From Golubevia sp. BC0850 (taxonomy: Eukaryota; Basidiomycota; Exobasidiomycetes; Golubeviales; Golubeviaceae): 64,000 nt of DNA. Below are positions 23,963-37,000 of the stretch, piece by piece. The stretch is taken from contig JAAVVG010000016.1 of assembly GCA_012976225.1 (NCBI GenBank), positions 496,001-560,000 on the forward strand. Reading direction: 5' to 3'. The stretch's first letter is position 1, and every line of letters starts with the position of its first letter. Made by a program: the position numbers and the translations under genes. The notes beneath the pieces are model-generated. The model was not told where the DNA came from. It did not search any database and saw only the letters and a program-made list of their open reading frames with translations.

Positions 23963-25567
23963 TCAGAGTTCAGCTGGCAAAGATTGAAGCCATCTGAGCG
24001 ACTCACGAATCTCTCTCGGCTTCAAAAGCTGCAATAAAACCTTTCCACTAGTAAACATCTCCAGCTCATGCAACTGTTTTCTTCTCTCGACCCAAAGCTC
24101 CTCGCTTCTAGTAGACGCGGCCTCTTCATAGTTTTGGTCCCAGCAACCCATCGGAACTCCCACCGCCTTGAGATGCGGGATGTGTCTTGAAATGAGGAGG
24201 TGGGGCAGGATGGTATCTTCTTCATAGTCCCCATTTTGAGGTTGGGAGTCATTCACGGCGTAAGAGAAGTAGGTGACGTTTAGGCTTGGTGGGAGTTACT
24301 GCTGGGGTCTGGATGAAAGTAGTTCTAAAGATTTTTAATCCAGGCAGATAAATCCAAGTTGCTTGAAAAGACTGTAATCGACCACTTTAGGCTTTGGAAC
24401 CCACCCCATTGAGCCCAAGAATTCTCAGGTGATTCAAGGTCTCCTGCGATCTTTTCAACAGGACAGAAAGAGACTCTGAAGTGACACCAGATTGGTCTCC
24501 CTCTCTTGATGACCGAGTCATACGGAGTTCCAAAGATCCGAGCTCCATTGTAACTGATAGAAAATTTTCGATAGCGTCTGACTATCGAGTTCCTAGTCTC
24601 CAACGTCTCCAACTTTCCCAAGGCAATCCCCACCAAGTGCTTGTGTCTGACTGATCGTGAATGAAGTGAACCTCTAGAGCTAAGTCTTCAATCTTCGATA
24701 AACCACTGAAAGTCTCGTGGTGCTCTTCCAGAAAGGATCCTGATTTAGTCGTGATTTTGATAATGAGACTGGTTTGACGTAGAAGAGGACAGAAGCAGAG
24801 GAGCCAGACGGCCTTGTTGGCCGGAAGATTCTCTTCGCGATTTCTAGCCCTCCCGATGCAGACATGCTCGAGTGAGTTGGTAAGAAAAGAGCAAGAAATC
24901 TCTTTTCCTCCGACTCGCTCCACTAGAGACAGCTCCCAAACCTCCGGATGAAGAATTACTAGTGCCTGGAGGCTTCGAAGCTTGATGAAGAAGGTCTTCA
25001 CCGCATTCTCCACTGCTTTGTCTCGGTAGAGCTTACGTTTTGAACGAGGCACTGCCTTGTAAGAGTCGTATTGATTGGAGGTCGAAGAGACCAGCGAGTC
25101 CAGTTGAGAAAGAGGAATAGAAACTTGATTCTCGGAGTCCCTTCGTGATCGATAGAGAGCCAGTGATTTAACTTGCGGTCCAGAATCTATATCTATTTCC
25201 AATGCTTGAGAGAAAGCAGTCAACTGAGATGGGAAGAGGCGGAGGTTTCTGATTAGAGAGGGATAGTAACTTTGATAGCCTGAACTGGACGTCAGGGACA
25301 AGGCTCTGAGAGTCAAGTTTCTCAAGCCAAAGCAAGATTTGAAAAAACAAGTAGGTCAGTCATTGCGCAAAGAGCATGAGGTTACAAGGAACGGTCAGGC
25401 AGGTGACAACTCACATCCTCATCTCCTTTCTTTCTTCACCATCCTCCATCAACGTCCAACTTCTGACTTGTTCTACTAGCTGCGCAGATAGATCTTCTGG
25501 CAGACTGTCGAGCTTGATTGGTAGTCTTCCCTCGGCAGCTTCTGTCTTGAGTTCTAATCTGTCCATT
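23963..25567 (-). pseudogene. F-box-like protein relic, inverted paralogue of 842-2490
   Basis: ATG at 25567 starts MDRLELKTEAAEGRLPIKLD, then SLPEDLSAQLVEQVRSWTLM. A GTGAGT donor follows near 25410, and exon 2 (from about 25335) reads LRNLTLRALSLTSSSGYQSY and on through LVERVGGKEISCSFLTNSLE and LEEHHETFSGLSKIEDLALE. A TAG at 24582-24584 interrupts the frame where the relic at 842 has a lysine codon. The same frame resumes as SESLSVLLKRSQETLNHLRI. The C-terminal block (HLLISRHIPHLKAVGVPMGC, LEMFTSGKVLLQLL) to 23963 is in another frame. The two copies carry different lesions, so each was probably broken on its own after duplication. Intron position and phase agree between them. Confidence 0.6.
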
Positions 25568-26197
25568 TTGATTGAAGGAAGAAATGATATAAAGGCGGTG
25601 AACTCTGCTGTCTAGCTTGACTTCTCAGAGTGCTCTGAACTTTGATTGAAAGATGAGAAATGGAATAAAGTAGGGGAAAGAATGGAGCAGATGTATTAGG
25701 AAGAGAAGAGAGTTCAGTTTGAAATCTTCTTGCTTCTACTTTTCTACACAGCGCTTCGGATGTCCTCGGTGCTCGTATGCCGTACTGTACAAATTTTGCC
25801 ATTTCGATGTTCCCCTTACGCAAAGATCAAATCATCAGGTTTCTTCCAAGACATCCCTCAGATCATCAGACTGTACCCGCTTGAAAGACTGACAGGAAAG
25901 CTCATCTTTGAAACCATGTTTTGAAGAAGAGATTGCATTGATGGGAGAAAGTAACAAGAGACGTTTGAAATACTGTATGACGAGACTGTGATGCAATTGG
26001 AACGTATGAAAAGAAAGCTTGAAATTTGGAAGCATATTCGAGGGAAAAGAGGGGTAAGGTAACTACTGTGGAATAAAGTCCGAAACTGAGATAGCTGACA
26101 GAAGAAAAAAAGAAAGACTCAAAACCCAAACAAAGAACCGGTCAGGTGTTTAGGAAACAAAAGAATCAAGTATTGTAGAAAGTCCATCTCCACAGAT
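25568..26197. other. Intergenic, no gene seen
   Basis: Between the F-box relic start (25567) and the LDB17 stop codon (26198). Contains only short frames without motifs. It probably holds the LDB17 3' untranslated region. Confidence 0.5.
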
Positions 26198-29100
26198 TCA
26201 ACCAACTCTCAATCCATTGACCCCTCTGTAAAGATCTTCTTGATTCTCACTTGCACTTCTAATTCTTTCCCTATCACCATCTTCAGGAGTTCCACTTCGG
26301 GGAGTAACAGGTTTACTTTTCGTAGCTCTATTAACAGGAGGCGGAGGAGCTTTTGATCCATGAGCTGAAAAAGTTGAATTTGGAGTTGCAGAAGAAGGTG
26401 GTGGAGGAGGTCTTCTCCTTCCACCACTGCTACTACCAGTTTGAGAAGTAGAAGGTGAAGCACATCTAGAAGAAGGGTTCGAGGAAAGAGCATAAGGTTC
26501 AGATGAAGAAGGAGTTAAAGCTCTTCTTCCACTTCTAGGAGCCTCTTCTACTGCTTCCTGGTTGTTGAGCGAAAGAATCTCTCCTTCTGGAATCGTCTGC
26601 TCTCCGGAAGCTTCTTGGATATGAAGACTTGGTACTCTGATTGAGACCTCTTCTGTACGATGTGATTTAGGAGTTGAAGTTGAGGCTTTGAGAGCAGCAG
26701 CCGCAGCTGCTAGAGGAGTAGCTGGAGGAGGCCTTCTTCTAGGTTTCATAGGTTTGGCATCTTCATTAGAAATGGGTCTGTTACAATCTAAGCTACTTGC
26801 ATTGCTTTCTAGAGTTCCACTTCTACTCTTAGAAGACATACCAAAGGAAGAATGATTGAGAGCAGAAGAAGCTGTACTATCATGACTATCAACACGAGCT
26901 AGATCCTCTGAGCTCTTGGCTGCTCCATTAAAGTAAAAATGAGAAGTTGCATCTGAAGATAGAGGTGAACCTACTCTTGATAGACTGTGAGCATTATCTG
27001 AAAGTGAATGATGAAAGTAAGGATGGTGAGAAGTTGAAGATGAAGTTGAAGATTGAGAGGGTGAAGGTGTCCTGGCTTGAGAGACTGGAATTGGAGTTGT
27101 AGTTGAGGAAGAGCTTGAAGATGGATCCACCATATGAGCATGCCAAGAAGAGGAGGTAGAGAAGGCTGAATCCAAACCATCCATTTCACTGTTTGTGTTA
27201 CTGGCGTTGGAGATTGTCGAATCTCTCCTTGGAGGAGTTGGCGGAGCAGACCTAGCTGAGGACGTTGAGGCCACCCTTCTTCCACTCGGAGATTCTTGAC
27301 CTACTGCTGCTAGAACAGCTGCGTGAGGCGGTCGAGGGTTGGAGAGTGATAGAACCCTCTTGTCTCTGGTTCTTGGAAGAGGTAGCGAATCGGTGGAGTC
27401 AGGCGAGAGGCTCATTATTTCCGAGGTTGTGAGATTCGATGTGAATTGAGGTGTAGTTTGAATTGAACCCAGAGGATTGCTAGAGGTAGAGGTAGAAACA
27501 GCTTCAGTAAGTGTTGGCATTGAGGAAGAGATGGATGGAGTAGAATCTGCAGTTGCAGCGATGGTTCTCTCCGTTGCTTGAGAGGTAGGTGTCTCGTTGA
27601 TGTTGGTACTGAGGTATGGTAACCCTTCGACTGTGAAAGCTTTCTGCATAGGTTTCTCCCGGACTTCGCCTCCACCTATGGAAGCTACTGTTGCCAAACC
27701 AGTTGAAGGATCGAGGTTGTCCAGTTCGACGCACCACTCAGCCTTCAAGCACCTTTCCACCAACCTTTTAGTCGTCGAAGATATATCTTTGATGTGTCCA
27801 TGAGAGATCAATCCCATCAAAAGTCGTCGGATTTGAGGTCGCTTGTAGGGATATGTGCAGAGTTGAGTGTTGGTGAGAAGAGGATGAAGTACTCTTAGAT
27901 AGGTATGTCGAAGCTGTTCATTAGACAAAGGTATTATGATAATAGTTCAGAATAGACTAAAGCGAGGAGGTGAGGGAAAGGAAGGGGAGAAATCACTCAC
28001 CGATTCGCTTTCGTCTGGCAGATCCGACAACTCTCTAACGAAGACGTCCACCAGCACTCTCAAATCATTAGTGTAGAAATAATGAGCAGTTTCATCAGTA
28101 GTGAAAAGCAAATAAAGCAATTTCAAAACCAACAACTGCATGCATAAGTCCTCAGCATCATTACTTGAAGCTCTATTCAACATATAAATGATGTTCTCCC
28201 CAAAAGTGTTTGAATGGTTAAGCCTACCTTTCAATACTTTGAGTACTGAGTTAATAGGTCTACCCAAGCCTAGAGGAGCAGAATTAGAACTATGTTTATT
28301 AGGAACAGACAAAGTAGAAACCATGAATTGTTCATTCAAAGCAACTAAAAGTTTAATCAATTGATAATTAAAACCTTCATCATGATGATATCGAGTAGAT
28401 TCAACCAAATCAAATAAAAGATTGATAAATTTCTCATCAACCAATTTCAAATCTGTTGAATCCAATTTCTGAACTCTACAAACTTCATAGAGTAATCTAA
28501 TACTTTTCTCTCTTAATCTGATTTGAAGAGATCGATTCTTTGAGGCTTGAGAAGTCTCTGCCATTCCTAGATTCAAATTTGGAATGGAAGTTGAAGTTGA
28601 AGTTTCATTTGGATTTGAAGATGAGGATGATGAATCTTCTGAATTAGGTTTCCATTCAGCACCTGCCCAACCAACTGGAATTGGACCAGTTCCAATACCA
28701 TGAGTAGAAGTTGAAGAGTTTGTATTCAATCGAACTTCTGCTTCTGAAGCATAAGATCCCGCCCAAACGTGATGAATTAATCGATGTAAGACTTCTTTGG
28801 ATCGATGTTGTAGAACTCGAAAGACTGAGGGTTCTGATTCTCCGTATTGAAGGACTATCTCGTAGGAGATAAGAAGAACGTGAAGTGAAGTGGACTTGAG
28901 GGGTTATGAAGAGAAGAAAGGGATTTATATCAGTCTGCTTATCAGAAGAAGTGATAGGAGGGGGAACTTGAGCTCTATCCCTTACCTTGTGCATCAAATG
29001 AACGATCATCTCTGCAGCTGCTGCGTGAGAGTAAGGTCCGAATAGAGCAGAGTCGAATAGTCTGGAGATACAGTAATCTTGATTCTGCTGAGCTTCTAAA

Positions 29101-29455
29101 TATTTGTCTAGGAGAAGAACGAATGATACCACAGGGTTACATTAGGTGGATCAGTTCTAGATTCACCATCTCTAGTCCTTCCGCTCTTGTTAATGCATCT
29201 TTCCAGCGCCTGCTAGTCCACTCTCATCTACTACTCACCATAACAACCATCTATCAAAGCCAAGAAGGATTGTAAGATGTTGGCAATCTGTTTCCTTCCC
29301 AGATGCTTCTCTCCCTGAGGCCCATCTGCCTGAACTAGCTCTCCCTCTTCATCTTCTCTGATCACGTTCTTCGCAGAATCCAACGCTTCATCCAATTCAA
29401 GCCAGAATTGTTGTGCGTTTGTGATTTGAGGGTAAGTGATTGCGAATGGATCCAT
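26198..29455 (-). CDS. LDB17: SPIN90/Ldb17-family actin regulator
   Basis: Four exons (29455-29239, 29107-28986, 28858-28001, 27913-26198) give 970 residues starting MDPFAITYPQITNAQQFW. Residues 1-420 form the helical SPIN90/Ldb17 leucine-rich domain: KSIRLLYEVCRVQKLDSTDL, FNYQLIKLLVALNEQFM, GENIIYMLNRASSNDAEDL, VLVDVFVRELSDLPDESES, then LRHTYLRVLHPLLTN after the last intron. The remaining 550 residues are Ser/Thr/Pro-rich with proline motifs (RRRPPPATP, RRRPPPPPSS, KAPPPPVNR) that could bind SH3 domains. Family members (yeast Ldb17, fission yeast Dip1, human SPIN90) activate Arp2/3 without a mother filament at endocytic actin patches. Intron 1 (131 nt) follows GGTTGTTATG at 29239. The second intron keeps an open frame on one reading and could be misread as coding. 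Confidence 0.9.
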
Positions 29456-29690
29456 GTCCCGATTGGATTGGATTGGATAGAGCTCTTGCTCTCGCTCTTG
29501 CCTGCTGCTTGCCTTAGACGCTGTTGCTCTAGATTGAAAGATGAGTTAGCTGAGCTGAGAGAAGGGAGGAAATTAGAAGAGAAAGCCAAAAGAGTGAGTG
29601 AGGAGGTTGAATGGAAGTGAAGGGTCTAACGTCTATTACAGCAAGAGCTCCATCTTGCCTTCCCTGCCTTCTCCCACCACCATCGTCGTC

Positions 29691-31462
29691 ATGTTATCAT
29701 CGCTACGCAATTCCTCTTCCATCCTAAAGACGTTACCTTCAAGTCGTAATCTTGTAGCGTCAAGAAGTTTCACAACTTCAAGAATTGATTTAGCCAACAC
29801 TTTACTCTTCTTAGAGCACAAGAAAGGTGTAATCAACCCTGCCAGTAGATCTGCTATCACCGCTGCTACAAAGTTAGGTGGTGACATCCATGGTCTATTG
29901 ATTGGAAATGAGAAAGATACAACCGATGTTCTAGAGAAGGCAAAGAAGTGAGTCCAAGAGTGAATAGAGGTAGAGGGAGAGGTGGGGTAGTGGGTAGGGT
30001 GAGATCGGAGAATGGAAGATAGAATCAATGCTTCTTCTCTCTTCTTCATATCTCCCTTGCTGCTGGAGAGAACCTGTCAATAGATTCGAGCCAGATCTAT
30101 CTATCCATTCAAACCCATCGATCCCGCCTTAGCCAGGCTGGGAGAAGCTGAGTACCCCCTCCTTCCATCCCATCTACCCACCCACCTCCAGATTAAAGGG
30201 TCTAACCAAGATATTAGTCTCAAAATCCGATTCCTACTCTGCCCAATTGTCCGAACCCTTAGCTCCTTTAATGAAATCCCTCATCGACAGCAATTCTTAC
30301 ACCCACGTAGTTGCAGGTCATACCTCAGTCGGAAGGGATTGTTTCCCTCGTTTAGCAGCTTTGATCGACTCTTCTCAAATCTCTGATATCACTGCTTTAG
30401 AAGGAGAGGACATTTTTGAAAGACCTATTTATGCTGGTAATGCCATTGCTAAGGTTAAGAGTAGTGATAAGGTCAAGGTCTTCACTGTTAGAGGAACCGC
30501 TTTTGAAGCTTGTGAGGAGGAAGGTGGTAACGCTGAGAGTGAGGAGGTCAAGGCTTTGGAGACTGAAGGTGAGTTCCGAACAAATGTGGGAGGGGAGAAT
30601 CTGAGAGGCGATGAAGGGGGCGAAGAGATTAGGCTTTGCTAATCTGATCAGTGATTGGGAAGATCGGAGTGCTCTTTCATGTCTTTACCTCCCACTTGCC
30701 GCTGAAATCTTCCAAAGAACTGGACCTCAGTTCCCTACTCTATGAGAAGGAAGATCCACATCGCAACTCATTCATCCCTTTCAATCCCTTCTAACCCTCC
30801 TCTCTCCTCCTCATCTCACCCCTTCTCTCTCCCAGAACTAACAAAATTCGTAGAAGAAAAACTTTCAGAATCAGCCAGACCAGATTTAGCGACTGCCGGA
30901 AGAGTTGTCTCAGGAGGTAGAGCTTTGAAATCAGCTGAAAACTTTGAAAAATACATTGAACCTCTAGCAGATAAATTAAGTGCTGCTGTTGGTGCTTCAA
31001 GAGCTGCTGTAGATGCTGGTTATGCTGATAACAACCTTCAAGTTGGTCAAACTGGAAAGATTGTTGCTCCAGAACTTTACGTCGCTGTTGGAATCTCGGG
31101 GGCTATTCAACATTTGGCTGGAATGAAGGATTCTAAAACTATTGTTGCTATTAATAAGGTGAGTTTGTTGAGGATATGAGGTGATGGGAGGCAGTGGAAA
31201 GGAGAGGGGTCACTGATGTTTTTTGTCTCTTTCAATTCGATGATTTCTAGGATGCCGACGCTCCAATCTTCCAGGTTGCGGATCTTGGACTCGTTGCCGA
31301 TCTCTATGATGCAGTTCCAGAGATGACGTGAGTAGCTCTAGCATTCAATTGAAGGAAAGCAGAAATGAAGTCGAGATCTCTTCGATTAGCCTTTTCTGAC
31401 CAGTGATTCCTTTCTCTCTTGCTCCTTCGACTCATATTGGAAACATAGTAAGAAGCTTTAAA
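29691..31462 (+). CDS. ETFA: Electron transfer flavoprotein alpha subunit, mitochondrial
   Basis: Five exons (29691-29947, 30192-30568, 30836-31158, 31251-31327, 31450-31462) give 348 residues, close to the family's usual 330-350. The N-terminus [20 protein letters not shown] with [10 protein letters not shown] is a mitochondrial presequence. The N-terminal domain follows ([38 protein letters not shown]). The C-terminal FAD-binding domain has [36 protein letters not shown] and [20 protein letters not shown]. The last coding exon is only 13 nt: T, AAG, AAG, CTT, TAA. It turns PEMT into the expected PEMTKKL ending. Reading through instead would stop at once (ACG TGA), losing three residues. With ETF beta it passes electrons from acyl-CoA and other dehydrogenases to ETF-ubiquinone oxidoreductase in the matrix. 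Confidence 0.95.
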
Positions 31463-31958
31463 CCTGAAAACAATGTCAATGAAAAAGGTAGGGTTTGATG
31501 TCTTCTCAAAGCCTCTCCCTTCTCCATGTCTCGTCGTGTTTCTCTGTTTATCCCGCTTCTTAGCTTTCTTTTCTACTCATCTATTTGAAATCGCAATTCG
31601 TCGCTAGCATACTTTGATGGGTCTGTGTGAGGATACTTGAAAGATGGAACTGATCTGGAACTAATAGATCGACAAACCTAGATTTGGAGACACGAGGGGG
31701 AAGAAGCAAAGGAGAAAAGAAGAACAACTTTAGCGTTGGAAAAACAGCATTCGAACAAGCGCTCGGTGTGTGATAAACAAGGGACGAACAGTAAACAGAA
31801 GACGAAGACGGAAAAGAGAGGTAGAAGGTAGAAGGACGAAACGTTGTGAGGCGAAGAATCAAGACAAGACTACGGATTCGTCACAAGCATCTGAGCTGAG
31901 GAGAAAGGGGATGAGAGGGAAGATGCGGCTACATGACCAGCTGAAGCGCATTTGCGTC
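31463..31958. other. Convergent intergenic spacer
   Basis: Half a kilobase between the stop codons of the ETF alpha gene (+) and the DUF4185 gene (-). Nothing beyond presumed 3' untranslated regions is visible. Confidence 0.5.
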
Positions 31959-33334
31959 TCAAGCCAGGCCATCGACACGGTACTGCATGACGTGATAGTT
32001 TTGACCAGACCATTGACTGACTGCAATGTCGAACGAGCTTGGGGAACCTCCAGGGAAGATGAATCCACCGTAGGGAGAGGCGACTAGGTTGCCAAATTCC
32101 AATCCTGGATTTCCTGGAAGAATAAGGGTTTGCTCGGCAGCTGGAAATGGAAGGCAAAGAATAGATTGATTGAGAGAGTTCTACGAACACTTCTTTGGCG
32201 TACTGACGGGCTAAACGGATGCATTATTCAATCTGAGGCTGGCTGTTCTAACTCACCTGTGAAGAAGTTGTCTGTTGGACCGTTGAGTACCATCGCATGA
32301 ATTCCAAGAGGCTCCATGTTCAGCCATGTAAAGATCCACTTGTTTCCTACCTTACGGAGGCAAATCTCACCCCACTTTCGGGGTCTAGCGATAGTGGTCG
32401 CTGGATTGCCCCAACTCCACGACCCATCTTTGAATCCCCAGGGCTGCCAGGCAGAGGGCGTCTCAATCTGATTGATGGGAATGCGGTGAAGAAGTAGATC
32501 CGATACGATGTCACGGTTGAAGATGGTCGAGAGTACATAGACGTAGCCATCGTCACCAACAGCGAATCTGTGAGAATTTGACGTGTTGACAATCAATGTC
32601 AGCTTCTCCAAACTACGACCCGTCTCTCGTCAAGACCTTTCAAGGCCTCGAATTGTTTTTTAAATACAAGGCTTCCAACACAGCACCAAGATGTCGACGC
32701 TGTCAGGGGGCACTCACGTCTTTTGTTGGAAGTCGTAATGTAGCTGGTCCGCGTTCCAGATGTTGAGAAAGCGCCAGTTGTTGCCACTATCCTCTGAAAC
32801 CCAAAAGTCAGAATGATCCTTGAGTTGTAGAGAAAAAGGTAGTGTCAGTTGATCTGTTATCGAGGAGGCGAGGACACGACACCATAGGCACGTCTCGCAT
32901 CCTTGTAAACTCACCATCTTGTAGATGACTCCACGTTGTAGATGCATGTACATCTTGTTTCCAGCAGTAAAAACGTCTGAAGGGATTGCGGTTGTTCCCC
33001 CAGCGTGTCCTTCTGGAACAATTCCTCTTGCATAATTTCCCCCAACGGCTCCATTGATGACGATGTTGTTTCTGTCATTGTTGGAGTAGAGCCCAATGGG
33101 AGACCTCCAATCTGATCCACCGACCTTATCATTGAAGGTATCACCACAAACGAAAAGTAAACGGTTGTCGGGAGTGAGAGCGGGTATTCCAAGGTCGGTA
33201 AAACCAGCTCCAAAACGAGAGGTGAGAGAGTTTGAAGTTACATCCCTGATTTTGTAGACGTTGGCTGAGTGAGCACCGCTAATGATGGTCAACAGCGCCA
33301 TGGGGATCGTCTTGAAGAGAATAGAGAATCGCAT
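31959..33334 (-). CDS. Secreted DUF4185-domain protein (possible D-arabinanase-like glycoside hydrolase)
   Basis: Four exons (33334-32915, 32818-32718, 32567-32257, 32140-31959) give 337 residues. MRFSILFKTIPMALLTIISG is a signal peptide. The rest reads as a five-bladed propeller-like DUF4185 domain: FGAGFTDLGIPALTPDNRLL, FVCGDTFNDKVGG with DWRSPIGLYSNND, then YMHLQRGVIYKM, FWVSEDSGNNWR, WGEICLRKVGNKWIFTWLNM, ASPYGGFIFPGGS and AVSQWSGQNYHVMQYRVDGL. Bacterial DUF4185 proteins have been shown to be endo-D-arabinanases (GH183) acting on mycobacterial arabinan. Whether this fungal branch has that activity is not known. The acidic residues in TDLG and GDTFND are candidates for catalysis. Signal peptide plus no membrane anchor points to secretion. 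Confidence 0.85.
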
Positions 33335-34071
33335 GCTGGAAGAAGAAGTAGACGATGAGAGAATGATGAACGAGACAGTTCGCTGCTTGAAGAAAGTCTC
33401 TATTTGAACAAAATTTCGATTAGATTAAAAACTCAAATCAGTCATGAAGTGCTGAGAGGAACACTTACCGTCATGTTAATGCGAGCCGCAGGCGAATTGA
33501 CTCAAGGACGGCCAGCTCAACGCGCTCAAGTCGTCCAGCAGCGCGACACTCTCCCACCCTGTGATTAATAAATCTACGTATGCCTCTCTGAATCATCATA
33601 AACCCCGTACATAGAAGGAAGTTTTCCCCTTCCCTTGTACGTCCTCGCCCTCGCTTCCAACTCATGACGCCACTACGGCCAATTACCCCTTACACCTTAT
33701 ATCGAGTGACGGAGCCAACCTCGGTCCAAGACGGCCAAATCGAACAGAATATTGACGGAAGAAGTTTGAAAACGGCAATTCGGCAATGAAAACTTGGTAT
33801 CAGGTTTGGGCAAAGAGAACTAGATTTCAAAGAGAGCGTGGTATACGTGACAAAGAGAGTAGGACAAGAACTTGCTAGAAAAAGGAAACAGATTTCGGGA
33901 CAGCGTTTAAAGACGAGAAAGATGAATAGATAAGAAACAGAGGGAAAAGTGAGTCCACGACTTTTTAAGATTGTCCAATTAACAAGAAACAAGAAGAGGG
34001 GAAAAAGAGACTGCAATTTGCGAAAGATCCAGAGAAGCAAACACTTGAGAATTCTATATGGTCCTGTTCAT
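33335..34071. other. Intergenic, no gene seen
   Basis: Upstream of the DUF4185 gene and downstream of the glyoxal oxidase gene. Short unconvincing frames only. The 130 bases next to 33334 are probably the DUF4185 promoter and leader. Confidence 0.5.
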
Positions 34072-37000
34072 TCATCTTGCATAGAAGCCACTTTCGTCTG
34101 AAGGTTCGCCTTGATGATACATGTTTCCAGCTCCACGACCATCTGAGTAGTATTGTCCAGCGTCTCCTTCAGCTTGATATTCACTCCAGCCATGAGAAGA
34201 ACCTCCTTGATGATACGTCATTGGCTCATGACCGACGAGAGGGCTCCTTCCTAGATTGGAATTTTGACTGTAACGAGAGCCTTGTCCTGGATCTGGCGAA
34301 TCAAGGTAGGGACTAGCTGCAGACGAGCGACTGACGTTTTCCATTCCGTAAGACCCCAAATTGTGTACGGAAGAGGCTGGAGTGTTGACTCGATCGTATT
34401 TCCCATTCGAGTCTCCTCGATTGGCCCATCCTGCCATTCCACCCACTCCAACTCCGAGCATAGAGGCTCTGTTGTTCATGCCACCATCGAGAGGAGAGTG
34501 ATCTCCACCCTTTTTCGAAGCTTTTCTTCTCCAAAGACAGATTCCGAGTAGTAGAAGGAGGACCACGACGACTGCACCAGCGATGATTCCAATGAGCTTG
34601 CCTAGTCCAAAGGAGTCGATAAACGACGAGGAGTCGTCGCCACTGTCAGAAGCCGAGTTTGAACTCGTAGTGCTGTTGACAGCTGCTGGCAGAGCAACGA
34701 GAGCGGAACCGATAGTTGGGTTTGCAGGGACGGGCTTGCCACCTAGATCTCCAATCATGAGATGCTTTCCTTTCGAAGGGATTCCATCGATGGTGACGAA
34801 GATCAGAGCTGGACCTGGGACTATCAAGTTGGGGTTGTTTGGAAGAGGATTGACCATGTAGGTGACGCTGTTGTCGGAGTGAACCTCGTAGGAGTGTTCG
34901 AGTTGCTAGAGAAATGAAGAAACGAGAAGAGATCGAGAAAGGGAGGTAAGTAGATGAAGACAGTTGAAGCGTTGAGATTTCAAGAATCGAGAGATCTAAA
35001 AAGTGAGAGCACTCTCGACCTTTCAGCTCTCAGCGCCTTGGCTCTCAAGACATGAACTCACCATCGAGCGCTGTCCCATGTTCATAGCGTGAGTTGAGAA
35101 ACCAGGTCTGATGATCATGATCTTGGTGTTGGCGGCTTTGTAGTTGGCATTGCCTCCCATGTAATCCGCGTCCATCGAGATGTTGAAGTAGTTTCCTCCG
35201 TATCCAATCTGGGTTGGGAGATTGGTTGGCATTGGTCGGTCCTTGAAGAAGTAGGATGGGTACCATTTCTCCAACTCGTAGGTAGTGTTGTAAGCAGTTG
35301 GAGTAGTTCCAACAGGCATATTCTGAACGACGTCGACGTGAGGGTTAGATCCACCAACTAGAACCGATCCATCTGGAAGAAGCAAAGCGGAAGAGTGATA
35401 AAGTCTAGCAATAGTTGAAGCACCGAATCCTGCGTCTGTTAAACGAGAACCTTTTGGCATAGCTGGATCATAAAGTAAAGGAGTATAAGTTGGATCTTGA
35501 GCTAAACCTTCAGTTTGAGTTCCATCATCTAAAATATTGAAAGAAGTGTTATAATATCCAGCGGTTCCTTTATTAGCACCATTAACAATGACCATTTGAC
35601 CAGTTGGAAGATGAATGAATTGACCCATAGTTCTTCCTTCTTTCATCTGTTCTTCAGAATCGTAAGCAGCATCAGTATTAGTGGTACCATCAGCATTCTC
35701 TGGAGTGATTGAAGAACAATCAGTAGAAGCAGTGATGTCTAAAGTGTTGGTAGCTGGTCCAGCGTAAGATCCCCATCCTTGATCATCTAATCCATTAGTA
35801 CCTCCACAGAAGAGAATCGTAGGAGTGTAGTTGTTCTCCTTGGTTAAAGGAAGCATGGCTACCGCACCAGAAGCTGGATAGACACGGACGACTCTATCAG
35901 TCATGTCTGGAAGATCTTCGAATAAGTTCTGTTGAGAATCCCAAATAGTGGTGGACCAATTGGCTTGAAGGAAAATTTTCCCAGATGGCAGGAGATAACT
36001 GTGAGGGTACGAGTTCAATCCAGAGGTCTTGATGAGGAAGTCCATGTCCTGAAGATCTCCGTCCTTGGCTGGCCAGTGCTCGAAACTAGGGTTGGCGGCT
36101 CCTCCTTGAGTCCTTGGGTCAACATTTGGTGTGTTACGATTGATGAAACCTTGCGGAGGTCGAAAGGGAAGGAGAAACGAAGGTCAGTAAAGATCGAGAG
36201 AGGCTTGAGTTCGACGAGCATTACTCACCTCCATTGATGAAACCTCCCATCAAAAGAACACTACCATCAGACAATCCTTCGATACCAGGGTACCTGATTG
36301 AGTGAAGAAATATGAGAGCAGACGAACTCAGATCAGCAAAAGTTGAGAGAACGACTTCAAACTTCTTCCCTCGCCCCATACTCACCATCTGAAGGAAGCC
36401 ATCTGATTTCCATTCGGGCTATCATTCCAGAAGAGCTGAGAAGTATCTTCGTTGTAATCCATTAGTCGAATCTGTTTCCTTCCATCGTAATCGTAGTAAG
36501 GAGCACTCCCAGCTTCGACGAGACCCCCACCAATCCCAGCGACGTTGTTTCCTCCAGCTACCAAGTGAGTTCCATTTCCAAGAGTATGACCAGCAGCGCA
36601 GAAAGCGTTGGTTTGTGTTGGGATACCACGAACGCTGTAGGGGAGGGGAAGGAGGGTTAGTAGAGGCAAGAATCTGGAGAGTAGGGAGAGAACTCACGTA
36701 TTGTTGTTTACGTCGAAAAGACTTCCATAGATAGGTTGATCTGAGTTGTCTAGCTTGGCGTTTCCCTCCACTTTATCTAATATCGCCACAGTAGAGTCTC
36801 CAATTAACATCATCACTTCATTATTTGAAGGAAGAAATAGCGATCGAGAGGGTGCGAGAGAAGAAAAGAGAGAGGGGGAAAGGGGGAGAGTTTGAGAGAG
36901 GGGGTGGAGCAAACTCGTCAGTCTCAACCTCATCAGAGCTCTGAACCTAGTCTAATAAAGAAGCAGAGCTGAATCTCTCTAATGATGTTCGTGCATCCCC

